NCBI RefSeq assembly: GCF_001429765.1 | Contig: NZ_LMJB01000001.1 | Coordinates: 666,346-730,345, forward strand | Reading direction: 5' to 3' | DNA from: Flavobacterium sp. Root901 | GTDB lineage: Bacteria; Bacteroidota; Bacteroidia; Flavobacteriales; Flavobacteriaceae | Length of the DNA stretch: 64,000 bases | Part shown: piece after piece, positions 18,048-25,906 of the stretch | Layout: the number at the start of each line of letters is the position of its first letter | Position numbering within the stretch: the stretch's first letter is position 1 | The notes under the pieces: generated by a model | What the model was told of the DNA's origin: nothing | What the model saw: only the letters and a program-made list of their open reading frames with translations | Database searches by the model: none | Translations under genes and position numbers: made by a program

Positions 18048-18357
18048 AATAAGTGTTTGGTTAGTTTAAATTTGTCTTCTTTATAATTCAGCAATAAAGG
18101 GTAACTTTTACTTCGAAATTATTTAACAAATCTATAACAGAAGAGATTATCAAATCGATAGTATTCCATCATTTAATGATAATATTTTTACTTTATCTCC
18201 TTAAAAAAACACATATCAAAATAAAAGCAAAGAAAAATTATATTATTCGCAATGACAGAACCCTTAACCACCATAAACTATAAAGAAAAGTTAACGAAAT
18301 TGCAAAAATCAAACGTTTTCGTTAAAAATAATATTTATTCGTGCAAAAAAAGTATCA
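18048..18357. promoter_or_regulatory. SusC upstream region
   Basis: This AT-rich gap should hold the SusC operon promoter. No clear TAnnTTTG box is visible on the minus strand. A perfect 6-bp palindrome around a central T (ATCATT-T-AATGAT) lies at 18168-18180 and could be an operator. An inverted repeat at 18291-18325 is listed separately. Confidence 0.4.
18291..18325 (-). terminator. Inverted repeat after the AraC-type regulator gene
   Basis: TTAACGAAA and TTTCGTTAA form a perfect 9-bp stem around 17 nt, 33 bases after the regulator's stop. On the minus strand it is followed by CTTTTCTTTAT, which would make a weak terminator. The same symmetry could instead be a protein-binding site for the SusC operon. 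Confidence 0.45.
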
Positions 18358-19236
18358 CTACAAAATACGTTTTAATCCAGAAAAATCCTCACGATATTGA
18401 CTAGGAGTACAGTTTTTAATAGCTTTAAAGCTACGATTGAAGTTCGCAATATTATTAAAGCCGGATTTAAAAGCTACTTCAGAAACACTCATGTCTTTTT
18501 CAACAAGCCATCTTGCGGCATATCCAATTCGGATATCATTAATATAATTGACAAAAGTTTTTCCGGTGCGTTTTTTTATAAAACGATTAAAAGAAATTAT
18601 AGACATATTGGCCACATTGGCGACATCTTCTAAAGTAATTTTATCTGCAAAATGTTTTTGTACATATTCATATACTAATTTCATTTTATCATAGTCGTCA
18701 AATTTATCGTAGTCAACTGTATAGGTAGAAAGTAATCGCTGATTTCTCGAATTGGCAAGATCATATAATAAGGATGTAATTTCCAAAAAATAATCCATAC
18801 CGTCTAGTTTAGAAAGCCTTACCAATCTTGGCGTTAATTCTTCGGCCACTTTTTTTGAAAATAAAATCCCGTGAATCGAGCGGTTAAACATATCCCGAAT
18901 CGGATTCATGATACGTCTTGCAAGCAAAGATTCATGAAATAAATCATTATGAAACTGGATGGTAATTTCGTGTATTTTTTTATTCGTGCATTTATTAAGT
19001 TCCCATCCGTGATATAAATTTGGTCCAATCAAAACCAATTCAACATTATCAATTTCTTCAATATTATCACCCACAACGCGCCTTACTCCTTTTCCATTTA
19101 AAATAAAATTAATCTCAAATTCAGGATGATAATGAACCGGAAAATCAAAACTATCTTTAACTCTGTCAAAGACTAAAAAACTATCTCCGGCTGACAAGGG
19201 AGCGATTTCTCTATAAAAATTTTTCGTGGTACTCAT
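18358..19236 (-). CDS. AraC-family transcriptional regulator with N-terminal cupin
   Basis: Probable sugar-responsive activator of the locus. The 292 residues have an N-terminal cupin-like sensor (FPVHYHPEFEINFILNGKGV, about 33-52) and a C-terminal pair of AraC helix-turn-helix motifs (about 190-290). These include ITLEDVANVANMSIISFNRF, then MSVSEVAFKSGFNNIANFNR and FKAIKNCTPSQYRE. No membrane segment is seen, so it senses a cytoplasmic ligand, unlike the hybrid two-component regulators of many Bacteroides loci. It lies between the SusC operon (same strand) and the divergent GH26 operon, well placed to control both. The ligand may be mannobiose or mannosyl-glucose (inference). Confidence 0.93.
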   Translation of the reverse strand: MSTTKNFYREIAPLSAGDSFLVFDRVKDSFDFPVHYHPEFEINFILNGKGVRRVVGDNIEEIDNVELVLIGPNLYHGWELNKCTNKKIHEITIQFHNDLFHESLLARRIMNPIRDMFNRSIHGILFSKKVAEELTPRLVRLSKLDGMDYFLEITSLLYDLANSRNQRLLSTYTVDYDKFDDYDKMKLVYEYVQKHFADKITLEDVANVANMSIISFNRFIKKRTGKTFVNYINDIRIGYAARWLVEKDMSVSEVAFKSGFNNIANFNRSFKAIKNCTPSQYREDFSGLKRIL

Positions 19237-19541
19237 ATCTTAAAACTGTTTTTAGCTGATATCAATTGATTTTTTCCTGCAATAATATGATATATAATTG
19301 ATAAAATAATATTAATTACGCTATAAACATAAATTTATCTTTGAAAAATAGAATTATCAACTTTACAAAATCAGTATTAATAATAAACATTAATCATTTT
19401 TAATACTCAATCTTTTTATAGTTTTAATAATTTTATCAGGAAAACAATACCGAATTCCAATTAGACAAAACGAGCTTCAGCGGCAAATTGACGATTTAAA
19501 TTAAAAAGTTAAGAATGTACTGAAAAACAATATTTTTAAAA
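19237..19541. promoter_or_regulatory. Divergent control region between regulator and GH26 operon
   Basis: This 305-base AT-rich gap separates the divergent regulator and mannanase operon. A TATCTTTG box on the plus strand (19336-19343) matches the -7 consensus. If used, it would give a 5' leader of nearly 200 nt. No matching -33 TTTG is seen at normal spacing, and no riboswitch is recognised. Confidence 0.4.
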
Positions 19542-20669
19542 ATGAAAAAATACTTTTTTAAACTTTTATCTGCAGCATTATTAGGATCTTCCTGTTCTGC
19601 ACAACATAATAATAGTAATACGAATTTGTCACTTTCAGATAAAAAAGCAACATCTGAAACCGTTTTGCTGTACAAAAAACTAAATCATCTTACGGAGAAA
19701 GGATATCTTTTTGGACATCAGGACGACATGGCTTATGGCGTAAACTGGAAATATGAAAATGGAAGAAGTGACGTTAAAGATGTTGTGGGAGATTATCCTG
19801 CAGTTTACGGCTGGGATATTGCAGGTCTTGAAAAAGATAATGTCAATAATATAGACGGCGTTCCGTTCGAAAAAATGAAACAATATATTACTGATGCCAA
19901 TGAAAGAGGCGGAATCTCAACCATCAGCTGGCATTTTGACAATCCTGCAACGGGAGGAAGTGCCTGGGATAACAAACCAAATTCGCTAAAAACAATTTTG
20001 CCCGGTGGAGAAAATCATCAAAAATTTACTTCATGGCTGGACAAAGCTGCTGCTTTCTTTCTATCCTTAAAAGATAAAAAAGGTAAAAACATTCCTATTT
20101 TATTCAGGCCTTATCATGAACTTTCCGGCGGATGGTTTTGGTGGGGCAAAGGAAACTGCACGCCGGAAGAATTCAAAACAGCATGGAAATTTACTTTTGA
20201 ATACCTTCAGAAAAAAGGCGTTCATAATTTAATTTACATTTACAACACAGGCAGTTTCAATTCAAAAGAAGACTTTTTAATCAATTATCCCGGAGATAAT
20301 TATGCCGACATTTTAAGCTTTGATTCGTATCAAAATAACAATGACAAAGAAGGTACAAAATTTATTGAAGAAGTTCAAAATCAGTTAAAAATCCTAAACG
20401 AAACAGGTCTTGAAAAACATAAATTAATTGCCGTTGCCGAAGCAGGTTACGAAGCCGTTCCTGACCCAAAATGGTGGACCGGAACTTTCTCTAAAGCAAT
20501 TGGCGATTATAAAATATCCTATGTTTTATTGTGGAGAAATCACGGCTGGCAGGAAAAAGAACAAAAAATGCATTATTATGCGCCGTTTAAAGGCCAAACG
20601 AGCGAAAAAGATTTTATCGAATATTATAATATGAAAAACACACTGTTCGAAAAAGATATAAAAAAATAA
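19542..20669 (+). CDS. GH26 beta-mannanase, first copy
   Basis: Predicted endo-beta-1,4-mannanase or mannobiose-releasing enzyme of the (beta/alpha)8 clan A. It has 375 residues. The N-terminal signal ends near GSSCSAQ, so a lipoprotein is possible, though the lipobox is not ideal. GH26 signs are KGYLFGHQDD at the N-terminal side, STISWHFDNP, the acid/base Glu193 in FRPYHELSGGWFWWG, and the nucleophile Glu300 in VAEAGYE. It opens the plus-strand operon and is followed after 114 bases by the symporter. The B. fragilis mannan operon likewise groups GH26, transporter, phosphorylase and epimerase. Confidence 0.95.
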   Translation: MKKYFFKLLSAALLGSSCSAQHNNSNTNLSLSDKKATSETVLLYKKLNHLTEKGYLFGHQDDMAYGVNWKYENGRSDVKDVVGDYPAVYGWDIAGLEKDNVNNIDGVPFEKMKQYITDANERGGISTISWHFDNPATGGSAWDNKPNSLKTILPGGENHQKFTSWLDKAAAFFLSLKDKKGKNIPILFRPYHELSGGWFWWGKGNCTPEEFKTAWKFTFEYLQKKGVHNLIYIYNTGSFNSKEDFLINYPGDNYADILSFDSYQNNNDKEGTKFIEEVQNQLKILNETGLEKHKLIAVAEAGYEAVPDPKWWTGTFSKAIGDYKISYVLLWRNHGWQEKEQKMHYYAPFKGQTSEKDFIEYYNMKNTLFEKDIKK

Positions 20670-20670
20670 A

Positions 20671-20735
20671 TCCGCTTAATCTGCGTGATCAGCGTGCAAA
20701 AAAAATCAGCACATAGAAACACGCATAACGCATTA
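20671..20735. repeat. Short repeat-like spacer in the mannan operon
   Basis: TCCGCTTAATCTGCGTGATC and AGCGTGCAAA lie between the first GH26 gene and the symporter. The wording resembles a phrase common between Flavobacterium genes, and a related stretch (AATCCGTTCAATTAG, AATCAGCGGGAAA) occurs near 32977-33011. Only partial identity is visible within this window. Confidence 0.35.
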
Positions 20736-20783
20736 AAATAATTTACCCCAAAAACAAACTTTACAACCTTTAAAAAATAACCA

Positions 20784-22175
20784 ATGCACGACAAAATTAG
20801 TTTAAAAGAAAAAATCGGTTACGGACTTGGCGACGCAGCTTCATCTATGTTCTGGAAAATCTTTAGTATGTATCTTTTGTTTTTCTATACCGATGTTTTC
20901 GGATTGGCACCTGCTGTTGTAGGAACCATGTTCCTGATTACCAGAATCTGGGATTCCTGCTTTGATCCAATTGTTGGAATCATCGCAGACAGGACAAAAA
21001 CTAAATGGGGAAAATTCAGGCCTTATTTATTATGGGTTGCCATTCCTTTTGCTGTAATTGGGGTTTTAACTTTTTACACACCGGATTTTGACGAAAAGGG
21101 AAAAATAATTTATGCTTACGTAACTTATTCCTTAATGATGATGATTTATTCGTTAATCAATGTTCCGTACGCTTCACTTTTAGGTGTAATGTCGTCCGAC
21201 AGAAAAGACAGGAATACTTTATCATCCTACAGAATGGTTTTTGCATTTGGCGGAAGTCTTTTGGCCCTTTGGCTGATTGAACCGCTTGTCAATTATTTTG
21301 GAGGAAACCTAAATTCTAAAACTGGCTGGCTGGCTGCAATAATTATTTTCGGAATTATAACAACCGTGTTTTTCTGGGCTTGCTTTTTCTTTACCAAAGA
21401 AAGGGTAAAACCTATTGAAAATGAACAATCAAACTTAAAAGAAGACTTAAAAGATCTTCTAAAAAATAAACCGTGGTGGATTTTATTAGGAGCCGGAATC
21501 GGAACTTTGGTTTTCAATTCTATCAGAGACGGTGCAGCGGTTTATTATTTCAAATATTATGTAAGCAGTACTGTAAACTTTGATTTTTCTCTTTTTGGAA
21601 CCGATTTTCATATGACACCAACATCCATTTATTTGGTTTTGGGGCAGGCAGCAAATATTATCGGAGTGATTATTGCAACTCCAATTGCCAACAAAATTGG
21701 CAAAAAGAAAACCTTTTTTGGTGCAATGGCGATCGCTTCAATTCTGAGTTTAATTTTCTATTTCTTCGGAAAAGAAGATGTTTTCCTAATTATGGGCTTT
21801 CAGGTTTTAATCAGCATTTGTGCAGGCTGCATTTTTCCTTTAATCTGGTCAATGTATGCAGACAGCGCCGATTATTCGGAATGGAAACAAGGCCGAAGAG
21901 CAACCGGATTAGTTTTCTCTGCATCTTCCATGTCACAAAAATTCGGCTGGACCATTGGCGGCGCCGGAACCGGATGGCTTTTGGCATTTTACGGTTTTCA
22001 GGCCAATGTCGAGCAGACTGCCGTAACCCAAAACGGGATTCAATTAATGCTAAGTATACTTCCTGCAATCGCAGCAGCAATATCAGTCGCTTTTATATTA
22101 TTCTATCCTTTGTCCGAAGAAAAACTGCAGACGATAGAACAAGATTTAAACGAAAAAAGAGACCAAAACAATTAA
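20784..22175 (+). CDS. GPH-type sugar:cation symporter (MFS)
   Basis: Inner-membrane importer for the oligosaccharides made in the periplasm. The 463 residues carry about 12 hydrophobic segments. The MelB/GPH signature is DPIVGIIADRTKTKWGKFRP (about 53-72), preceded by IGYGLGDAASSMFWK at the N-terminus, and a second conserved segment is MYADSADYSEWKQGRRATGL. It is followed after 28 bases by the GH130 phosphorylase, and then the epimerase. In B. fragilis and similar loci a symporter in this position is linked to mannobiose uptake, so mannobiose is the likely cargo (inference). Confidence 0.93.
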   Translation: MHDKISLKEKIGYGLGDAASSMFWKIFSMYLLFFYTDVFGLAPAVVGTMFLITRIWDSCFDPIVGIIADRTKTKWGKFRPYLLWVAIPFAVIGVLTFYTPDFDEKGKIIYAYVTYSLMMMIYSLINVPYASLLGVMSSDRKDRNTLSSYRMVFAFGGSLLALWLIEPLVNYFGGNLNSKTGWLAAIIIFGIITTVFFWACFFFTKERVKPIENEQSNLKEDLKDLLKNKPWWILLGAGIGTLVFNSIRDGAAVYYFKYYVSSTVNFDFSLFGTDFHMTPTSIYLVLGQAANIIGVIIATPIANKIGKKKTFFGAMAIASILSLIFYFFGKEDVFLIMGFQVLISICAGCIFPLIWSMYADSADYSEWKQGRRATGLVFSASSMSQKFGWTIGGAGTGWLLAFYGFQANVEQTAVTQNGIQLMLSILPAIAAAISVAFILFYPLSEEKLQTIEQDLNEKRDQNN

Positions 22176-22203
22176 ATACAAATCAGATACCGAAATCAAA
22201 AAT

Positions 22204-23394
22204 ATGACAACAATAACCTCTTCGACTACTTTTCAGGATCGAAAAGCAGCATTAGAAAAAGAACATAAAGCGTTAATCGAACAAAAAAACACACCGGAAG
22301 AAAATGCCGGAAACGGGATTTATAAACGTTATAAAAATCCTGTTGTTACCGCATCTCACGTTCCGTTGAACTGGCGTTTTGATTTAAACGAAAAAACAAA
22401 TCCGTTTTTACTGGAACGAATTGGTGTAAATGCGGCTTTTAACGCAGGTGCAATGAAATGGAACGGAAAATATCTTCTTGCAGTTCGTGTAGAAGGAATT
22501 GACAGAAAGTCATTTTTTGCTATTGCCGAAAGTCCAAATGGGTTAGATAATTTTAAATTTTGGGAAAAACCCTGCGTGATTCCGCAAACAGAAGAACCGG
22601 ATACCAATGTGTATGATATGCGCTTAGTAAATCATGAAGACGGGTGGGTTTACGGCATTTTTTGTACCGAACGAAAAGATCCTAAAGCCCCAAAAGGCGA
22701 TACAAGTTCGGCTGTAGCCAATGCTGGAATCGTACGTTCAAAAGATTTAATAAACTGGGAAAGACTTCCTGATTTAATTTCGAATACCGGACAACAGCGA
22801 AATGTTGTACTGCATCCGGAATTTGTAAATGGAAAATATGCATTATATACGCGTCCGCAAGATGGTTTTATTGACGTTGGAAACGGAGGCGGAATTGGCT
22901 TAGGATATGTTGATGATATGACAAATCCTGTTGTAAAAGATGAGAAAATCATTTTCGGAAAACAATATCATACTATTTATGAATTAAAAAACGGATTGGG
23001 CCCTGCTCCTATTAAAACAGAAAAAGGCTGGCTGCATCTCGCACACGGTGTCCGCAATACCGCTGCAGGATTACGATATACGCTGTATATGTTCATGACC
23101 GATTTAAACGATATTTCAAAAGTAACACACGTTCCGGCAGGACATTTTATGGGTCCGGAAGGAATTGAAAGAGTTGGCGACGTATCGAACGTATTATTCT
23201 CCAACGGATGGATTGAAGATACTGACGGAACAATATATGTATATTATGCTTCTTCAGACACCAGGATGCATGTAGCCGTTTCATCTGTAGAAAAACTTGT
23301 TGATTATGTTACCAATACTCCGGCTGATACTTTTATTTCGGCAGGTTCCGTAGAAACTATTATCAATCAAATTGAAAAAAATAACGCAATTTAA
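22204..23394 (+). CDS. 4-O-beta-D-mannosyl-D-glucose phosphorylase, GH130 (subfamily 1-like)
   Basis: Cytoplasmic enzyme that uses phosphate to split mannosyl-glucose into alpha-mannose-1-phosphate and glucose. The 396 residues have no signal peptide. GH130_1 features are GNGIYKRYKNPVVTA, ERIGVNAAFNAGA, EGIDRKSFFAIAESPNG, the proton-donor Asp138 in PDTNVYDMRL, the phosphate-binding RNVVLHPEF, and THVPAGHFMGPEGIERVGDV. The close agreement with the characterised B. fragilis and Ruminococcus albus enzymes (from memory) supports the precise function. It is tightly packed between the symporter (28 bases) and the epimerase (5 bases), completing a phosphorolytic route for mannobiose. Confidence 0.95.
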   Translation: MTTITSSTTFQDRKAALEKEHKALIEQKNTPEENAGNGIYKRYKNPVVTASHVPLNWRFDLNEKTNPFLLERIGVNAAFNAGAMKWNGKYLLAVRVEGIDRKSFFAIAESPNGLDNFKFWEKPCVIPQTEEPDTNVYDMRLVNHEDGWVYGIFCTERKDPKAPKGDTSSAVANAGIVRSKDLINWERLPDLISNTGQQRNVVLHPEFVNGKYALYTRPQDGFIDVGNGGGIGLGYVDDMTNPVVKDEKIIFGKQYHTIYELKNGLGPAPIKTEKGWLHLAHGVRNTAAGLRYTLYMFMTDLNDISKVTHVPAGHFMGPEGIERVGDVSNVLFSNGWIEDTDGTIYVYYASSDTRMHVAVSSVEKLVDYVTNTPADTFISAGSVETIINQIEKNNAI

Positions 23395-23399
23395 TCATC

Positions 23400-24590
23400 G
23401 TGCCAGTACAATTAAAGCAGCTTAAATCTGAATTAAAAACAGAACTCGATTCTATTTTAAATTATTGGGCAAAGCATACACTCGATGATCAAAATGGAGG
23501 TTTTATTGGTCAGATTGATTGTAACGAGCATGTTATTGCCGATGCCGAAAAAGGTTCTGTATTAAATTCCAGAATTCTTTGGACATTTTCATCAGGTTAT
23601 CAAATCACAAAAAATGAAAATCATAAAATAATTGCTCAAAGAGCTTTTGAATATCTTTCAAAATATTTTTATGACGCTGAATGTGGAGGTTTATTTTGGA
23701 GTATTAATGCTGATAAAACACCAAAAGACACTAAAAATCAAATCTATGCTTTAGCTTTTGCCATTTATGGCTTAACCGAATATTATGCATTTTCAAAAGA
23801 GGAAAAAGCTTTAGAAACTGCCAAAAATTTGTATTTCAAAATTCAGGAACACAGTTACGATCCTGTAAACAAAGGTTATCTCGAAGCGTTTACACGAGAT
23901 TGGCAGCCAATTGAAGATTTACGTTTAAGTGACAAAGATGCAAATGAGAAAAAGACAATGAACACGCATTTGCATATTATTGAAGCCTATGCAAATTTAT
24001 TTAAAGTCTGGAAAGATGAAACGCTTAGAAAAAACAGCATCGAGTTATTAGAAACGATCGAAAAACATTTTATCAATACTAAAACCGGACACCTTCGTTT
24101 ATTTTTTGATGAAAACTGGATCGAAAAACCAGATGTGATTTCATACGGTCACGACATCGAAGCAGCCTGGCTTTTATTGCAGTGTGCCGAAGTTTTAGAA
24201 GATGGAAATTTAATTGCCAGCTATAAAAAACACGCTATTCAGATTGCCGAAGTAACAAAAGAAGGTTTAGATTCTGATGGCGGCTTATGGTACGAATTTG
24301 ACCCTGAAAAAAATGAATTAATTGCCGAAAAACACTGGTGGGTTCAGGCAGAAGCCTTAATTGGTTTTTACAACGCTTATCAGCTGACAGGAAATGAAGA
24401 CTATCTGGAAATCGTTTTTAAAAACTGGGCATTTATACAAAAGCATATTCTTGATCTTAAAAACGGAGAATGGTTTTGGGGAGTTTACCGGGATTATTCT
24501 CGTATTGAAAAAGACAAAGCGGGATTTTGGAAATGCCCTTATCATAACAGCCGCGCCTGTTTAGAACTTATTAACCGCATTAAAACCTAA
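23400..24590 (+). CDS. Cellobiose/mannobiose 2-epimerase (AGE family)
   Basis: Converts the reducing-end mannose of beta-1,4-mannobiose to glucose, making the mannosyl-glucose used by the GH130 neighbour. The 396 residues form an (alpha/alpha)6 barrel and no signal peptide is present. Conserved histidines appear in MNTHLHIIEAY (about 187-197), YGHDIEAAWLL and KHWWVQAEAL. The end PYHNSRACLELI is also typical. The start is GTG at 23400: the first ATG in frame lies far inside, and GTG gives the usual N-terminus. Gaps of 5 and 4 bases to its neighbours imply one transcript. Confidence 0.94.
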   Translation: MPVQLKQLKSELKTELDSILNYWAKHTLDDQNGGFIGQIDCNEHVIADAEKGSVLNSRILWTFSSGYQITKNENHKIIAQRAFEYLSKYFYDAECGGLFWSINADKTPKDTKNQIYALAFAIYGLTEYYAFSKEEKALETAKNLYFKIQEHSYDPVNKGYLEAFTRDWQPIEDLRLSDKDANEKKTMNTHLHIIEAYANLFKVWKDETLRKNSIELLETIEKHFINTKTGHLRLFFDENWIEKPDVISYGHDIEAAWLLLQCAEVLEDGNLIASYKKHAIQIAEVTKEGLDSDGGLWYEFDPEKNELIAEKHWWVQAEALIGFYNAYQLTGNEDYLEIVFKNWAFIQKHILDLKNGEWFWGVYRDYSRIEKDKAGFWKCPYHNSRACLELINRIKT

Positions 24591-24594
24591 AAAA

Positions 24595-25827
24595 ATGAAA
24601 ACCAGTTTTTTGAAAACAGCCTTTTACAGTTTATCACTTCTGGCAATTGTAAGCTGTTCTTCTGATAAAGAATCAGATGATGGAGAAGTTGTCATAAACC
24701 CGCCTGTACAAAGTGATCCGCTTACGACTCAAAATGCGCCATCATATATGGTGGATGCCAACGCCACAAAAGAAACCACAGCTTTATTCTATAATTTAAA
24801 AAAACTGGCTCAAACTAAAATTGCTATTGGCCAGCAAGATGCTTTTAACGGTTTTTATCAGGATGCCGGAGGACATGCTGATATTAAAAAAAATACAGGT
24901 TTTGATCCTGCGGTTTTAGGCTCCGATTTTATGTTTATAACAGATAAAAACAATAACAATCAGGCTGATAACTGGTTTTACCAGCAAGAACAAAAAATTA
25001 CAAGCGATGTAAAGGCTGCTTACGCAAAAGGTATAATCAATACTTTCAGCTGGCACATCAGAGAACCTTTTAAAGACGAATCTTTTTACGCTTCAGATAT
25101 GTCTGCTCAGGAAAAAGCAACGGCTTTTAAAAGCATTCTGCCCGGCGGAACAAATCATGAATGGTACAAGAAAAAACTGGACAAGGTTGCCAGCGTAGTT
25201 TTAAACTTAAAAGGCGCAAATAATGAATTAATTCCGATAATTTTCAGGCCTTTTCATGAATTTGACGGCAGCTGGTTCTGGTGGGGAGCAAATTTCTGCA
25301 CTGCTGATGAATACAAAAAAGCGTATCAGTTTACTGTTGACTATTTAAAAAACACAAAAGGTGTTCACAATATTTTATATGCGTTTTCTCCGGACAACTC
25401 TTACACTACAGAAACCAATTATTTAAGCCGGTATCCGGGCGATAAATACGTAGATATTCTCGGAATGGACAATTACGGAGATTTTAATAATCAAGGCACA
25501 GCAGGTTCCGGCAAAGCCAATGCTAAATTGAAAATGATATCTGACATTGCTAAAACTAAAGTAAAAATTGCAGCCTTAACAGAAACAGGCTATCGGGTTA
25601 CAAGTTCAACGCCGCCAGTTGCAAATTGGTTTTCAACCTATTTATATGATGCATTAACAGTAAATCAAATTGAAGTGAGTTATGTAATGTTTTGGAATAA
25701 TAACAGCGATGGCTATTATGTCCCGAATGGTTCCGTTTCGAATGCTTTAGATTTTAAAACTTTCAGTACAAAAACAAAATCAGCTTTAGCAAACGGATTA
25801 CCAAAAATGTATGAAATGCCGAAATAA
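24595..25827 (+). CDS. GH26 beta-mannanase, lipoprotein, second copy
   Basis: A second GH26 enzyme, 410 residues, with a clear lipoprotein signal (LAIVSCSSD), so membrane anchored and perhaps surface exposed. The catalytic residues are the acid/base Glu222 in FRPFHEFDGSWFWWG and the nucleophile Glu330 in ALTETGYRV. The family motif KIAIGQQDAFNG replaces the FGHQDD of the first copy, and a longer N-terminal linker follows the Cys. The two copies differ in several loops, suggesting different roles (polymer endo-attack versus oligosaccharide processing). It lies 4 bases after the epimerase. A hairpin repeat separates it from the GH5_7 gene. Confidence 0.94.
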   Translation: MKTSFLKTAFYSLSLLAIVSCSSDKESDDGEVVINPPVQSDPLTTQNAPSYMVDANATKETTALFYNLKKLAQTKIAIGQQDAFNGFYQDAGGHADIKKNTGFDPAVLGSDFMFITDKNNNNQADNWFYQQEQKITSDVKAAYAKGIINTFSWHIREPFKDESFYASDMSAQEKATAFKSILPGGTNHEWYKKKLDKVASVVLNLKGANNELIPIIFRPFHEFDGSWFWWGANFCTADEYKKAYQFTVDYLKNTKGVHNILYAFSPDNSYTTETNYLSRYPGDKYVDILGMDNYGDFNNQGTAGSGKANAKLKMISDIAKTKVKIAALTETGYRVTSSTPPVANWFSTYLYDALTVNQIEVSYVMFWNNNSDGYYVPNGSVSNALDFKTFSTKTKSALANGLPKMYEMPK

Positions 25828-25855
25828 AAAAAAGCCAAAGGCTCTGCCAAACATT

Positions 25856-25883
25856 GTAGGGCTGGACTTCAGTCCAGCTCTAC
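25856..25883. repeat. Hairpin repeat between GH26 and GH5_7 genes
   Basis: A 13-bp stem with a 2-nt loop: GTAGGGCTGGACT, TC, AGTCCAGCTCTAC, with one G/A difference. It is preceded by AAGCCAAAGGCT. No T run follows, so it looks like an intergenic palindromic element rather than a terminator. It lies inside an operon. Confidence 0.6.
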
Positions 25884-25906
25884 CTTAAGTTCTAACAAAA
25901 TATCAT

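Noticed and set aside
21811-22207. Open frames of 89 and 129 codons overlapping the end of the symporter gene
   Set aside because: They lie over the conserved C-terminal half of the GPH symporter; Arg/Cys-rich composition shows they are shadows.
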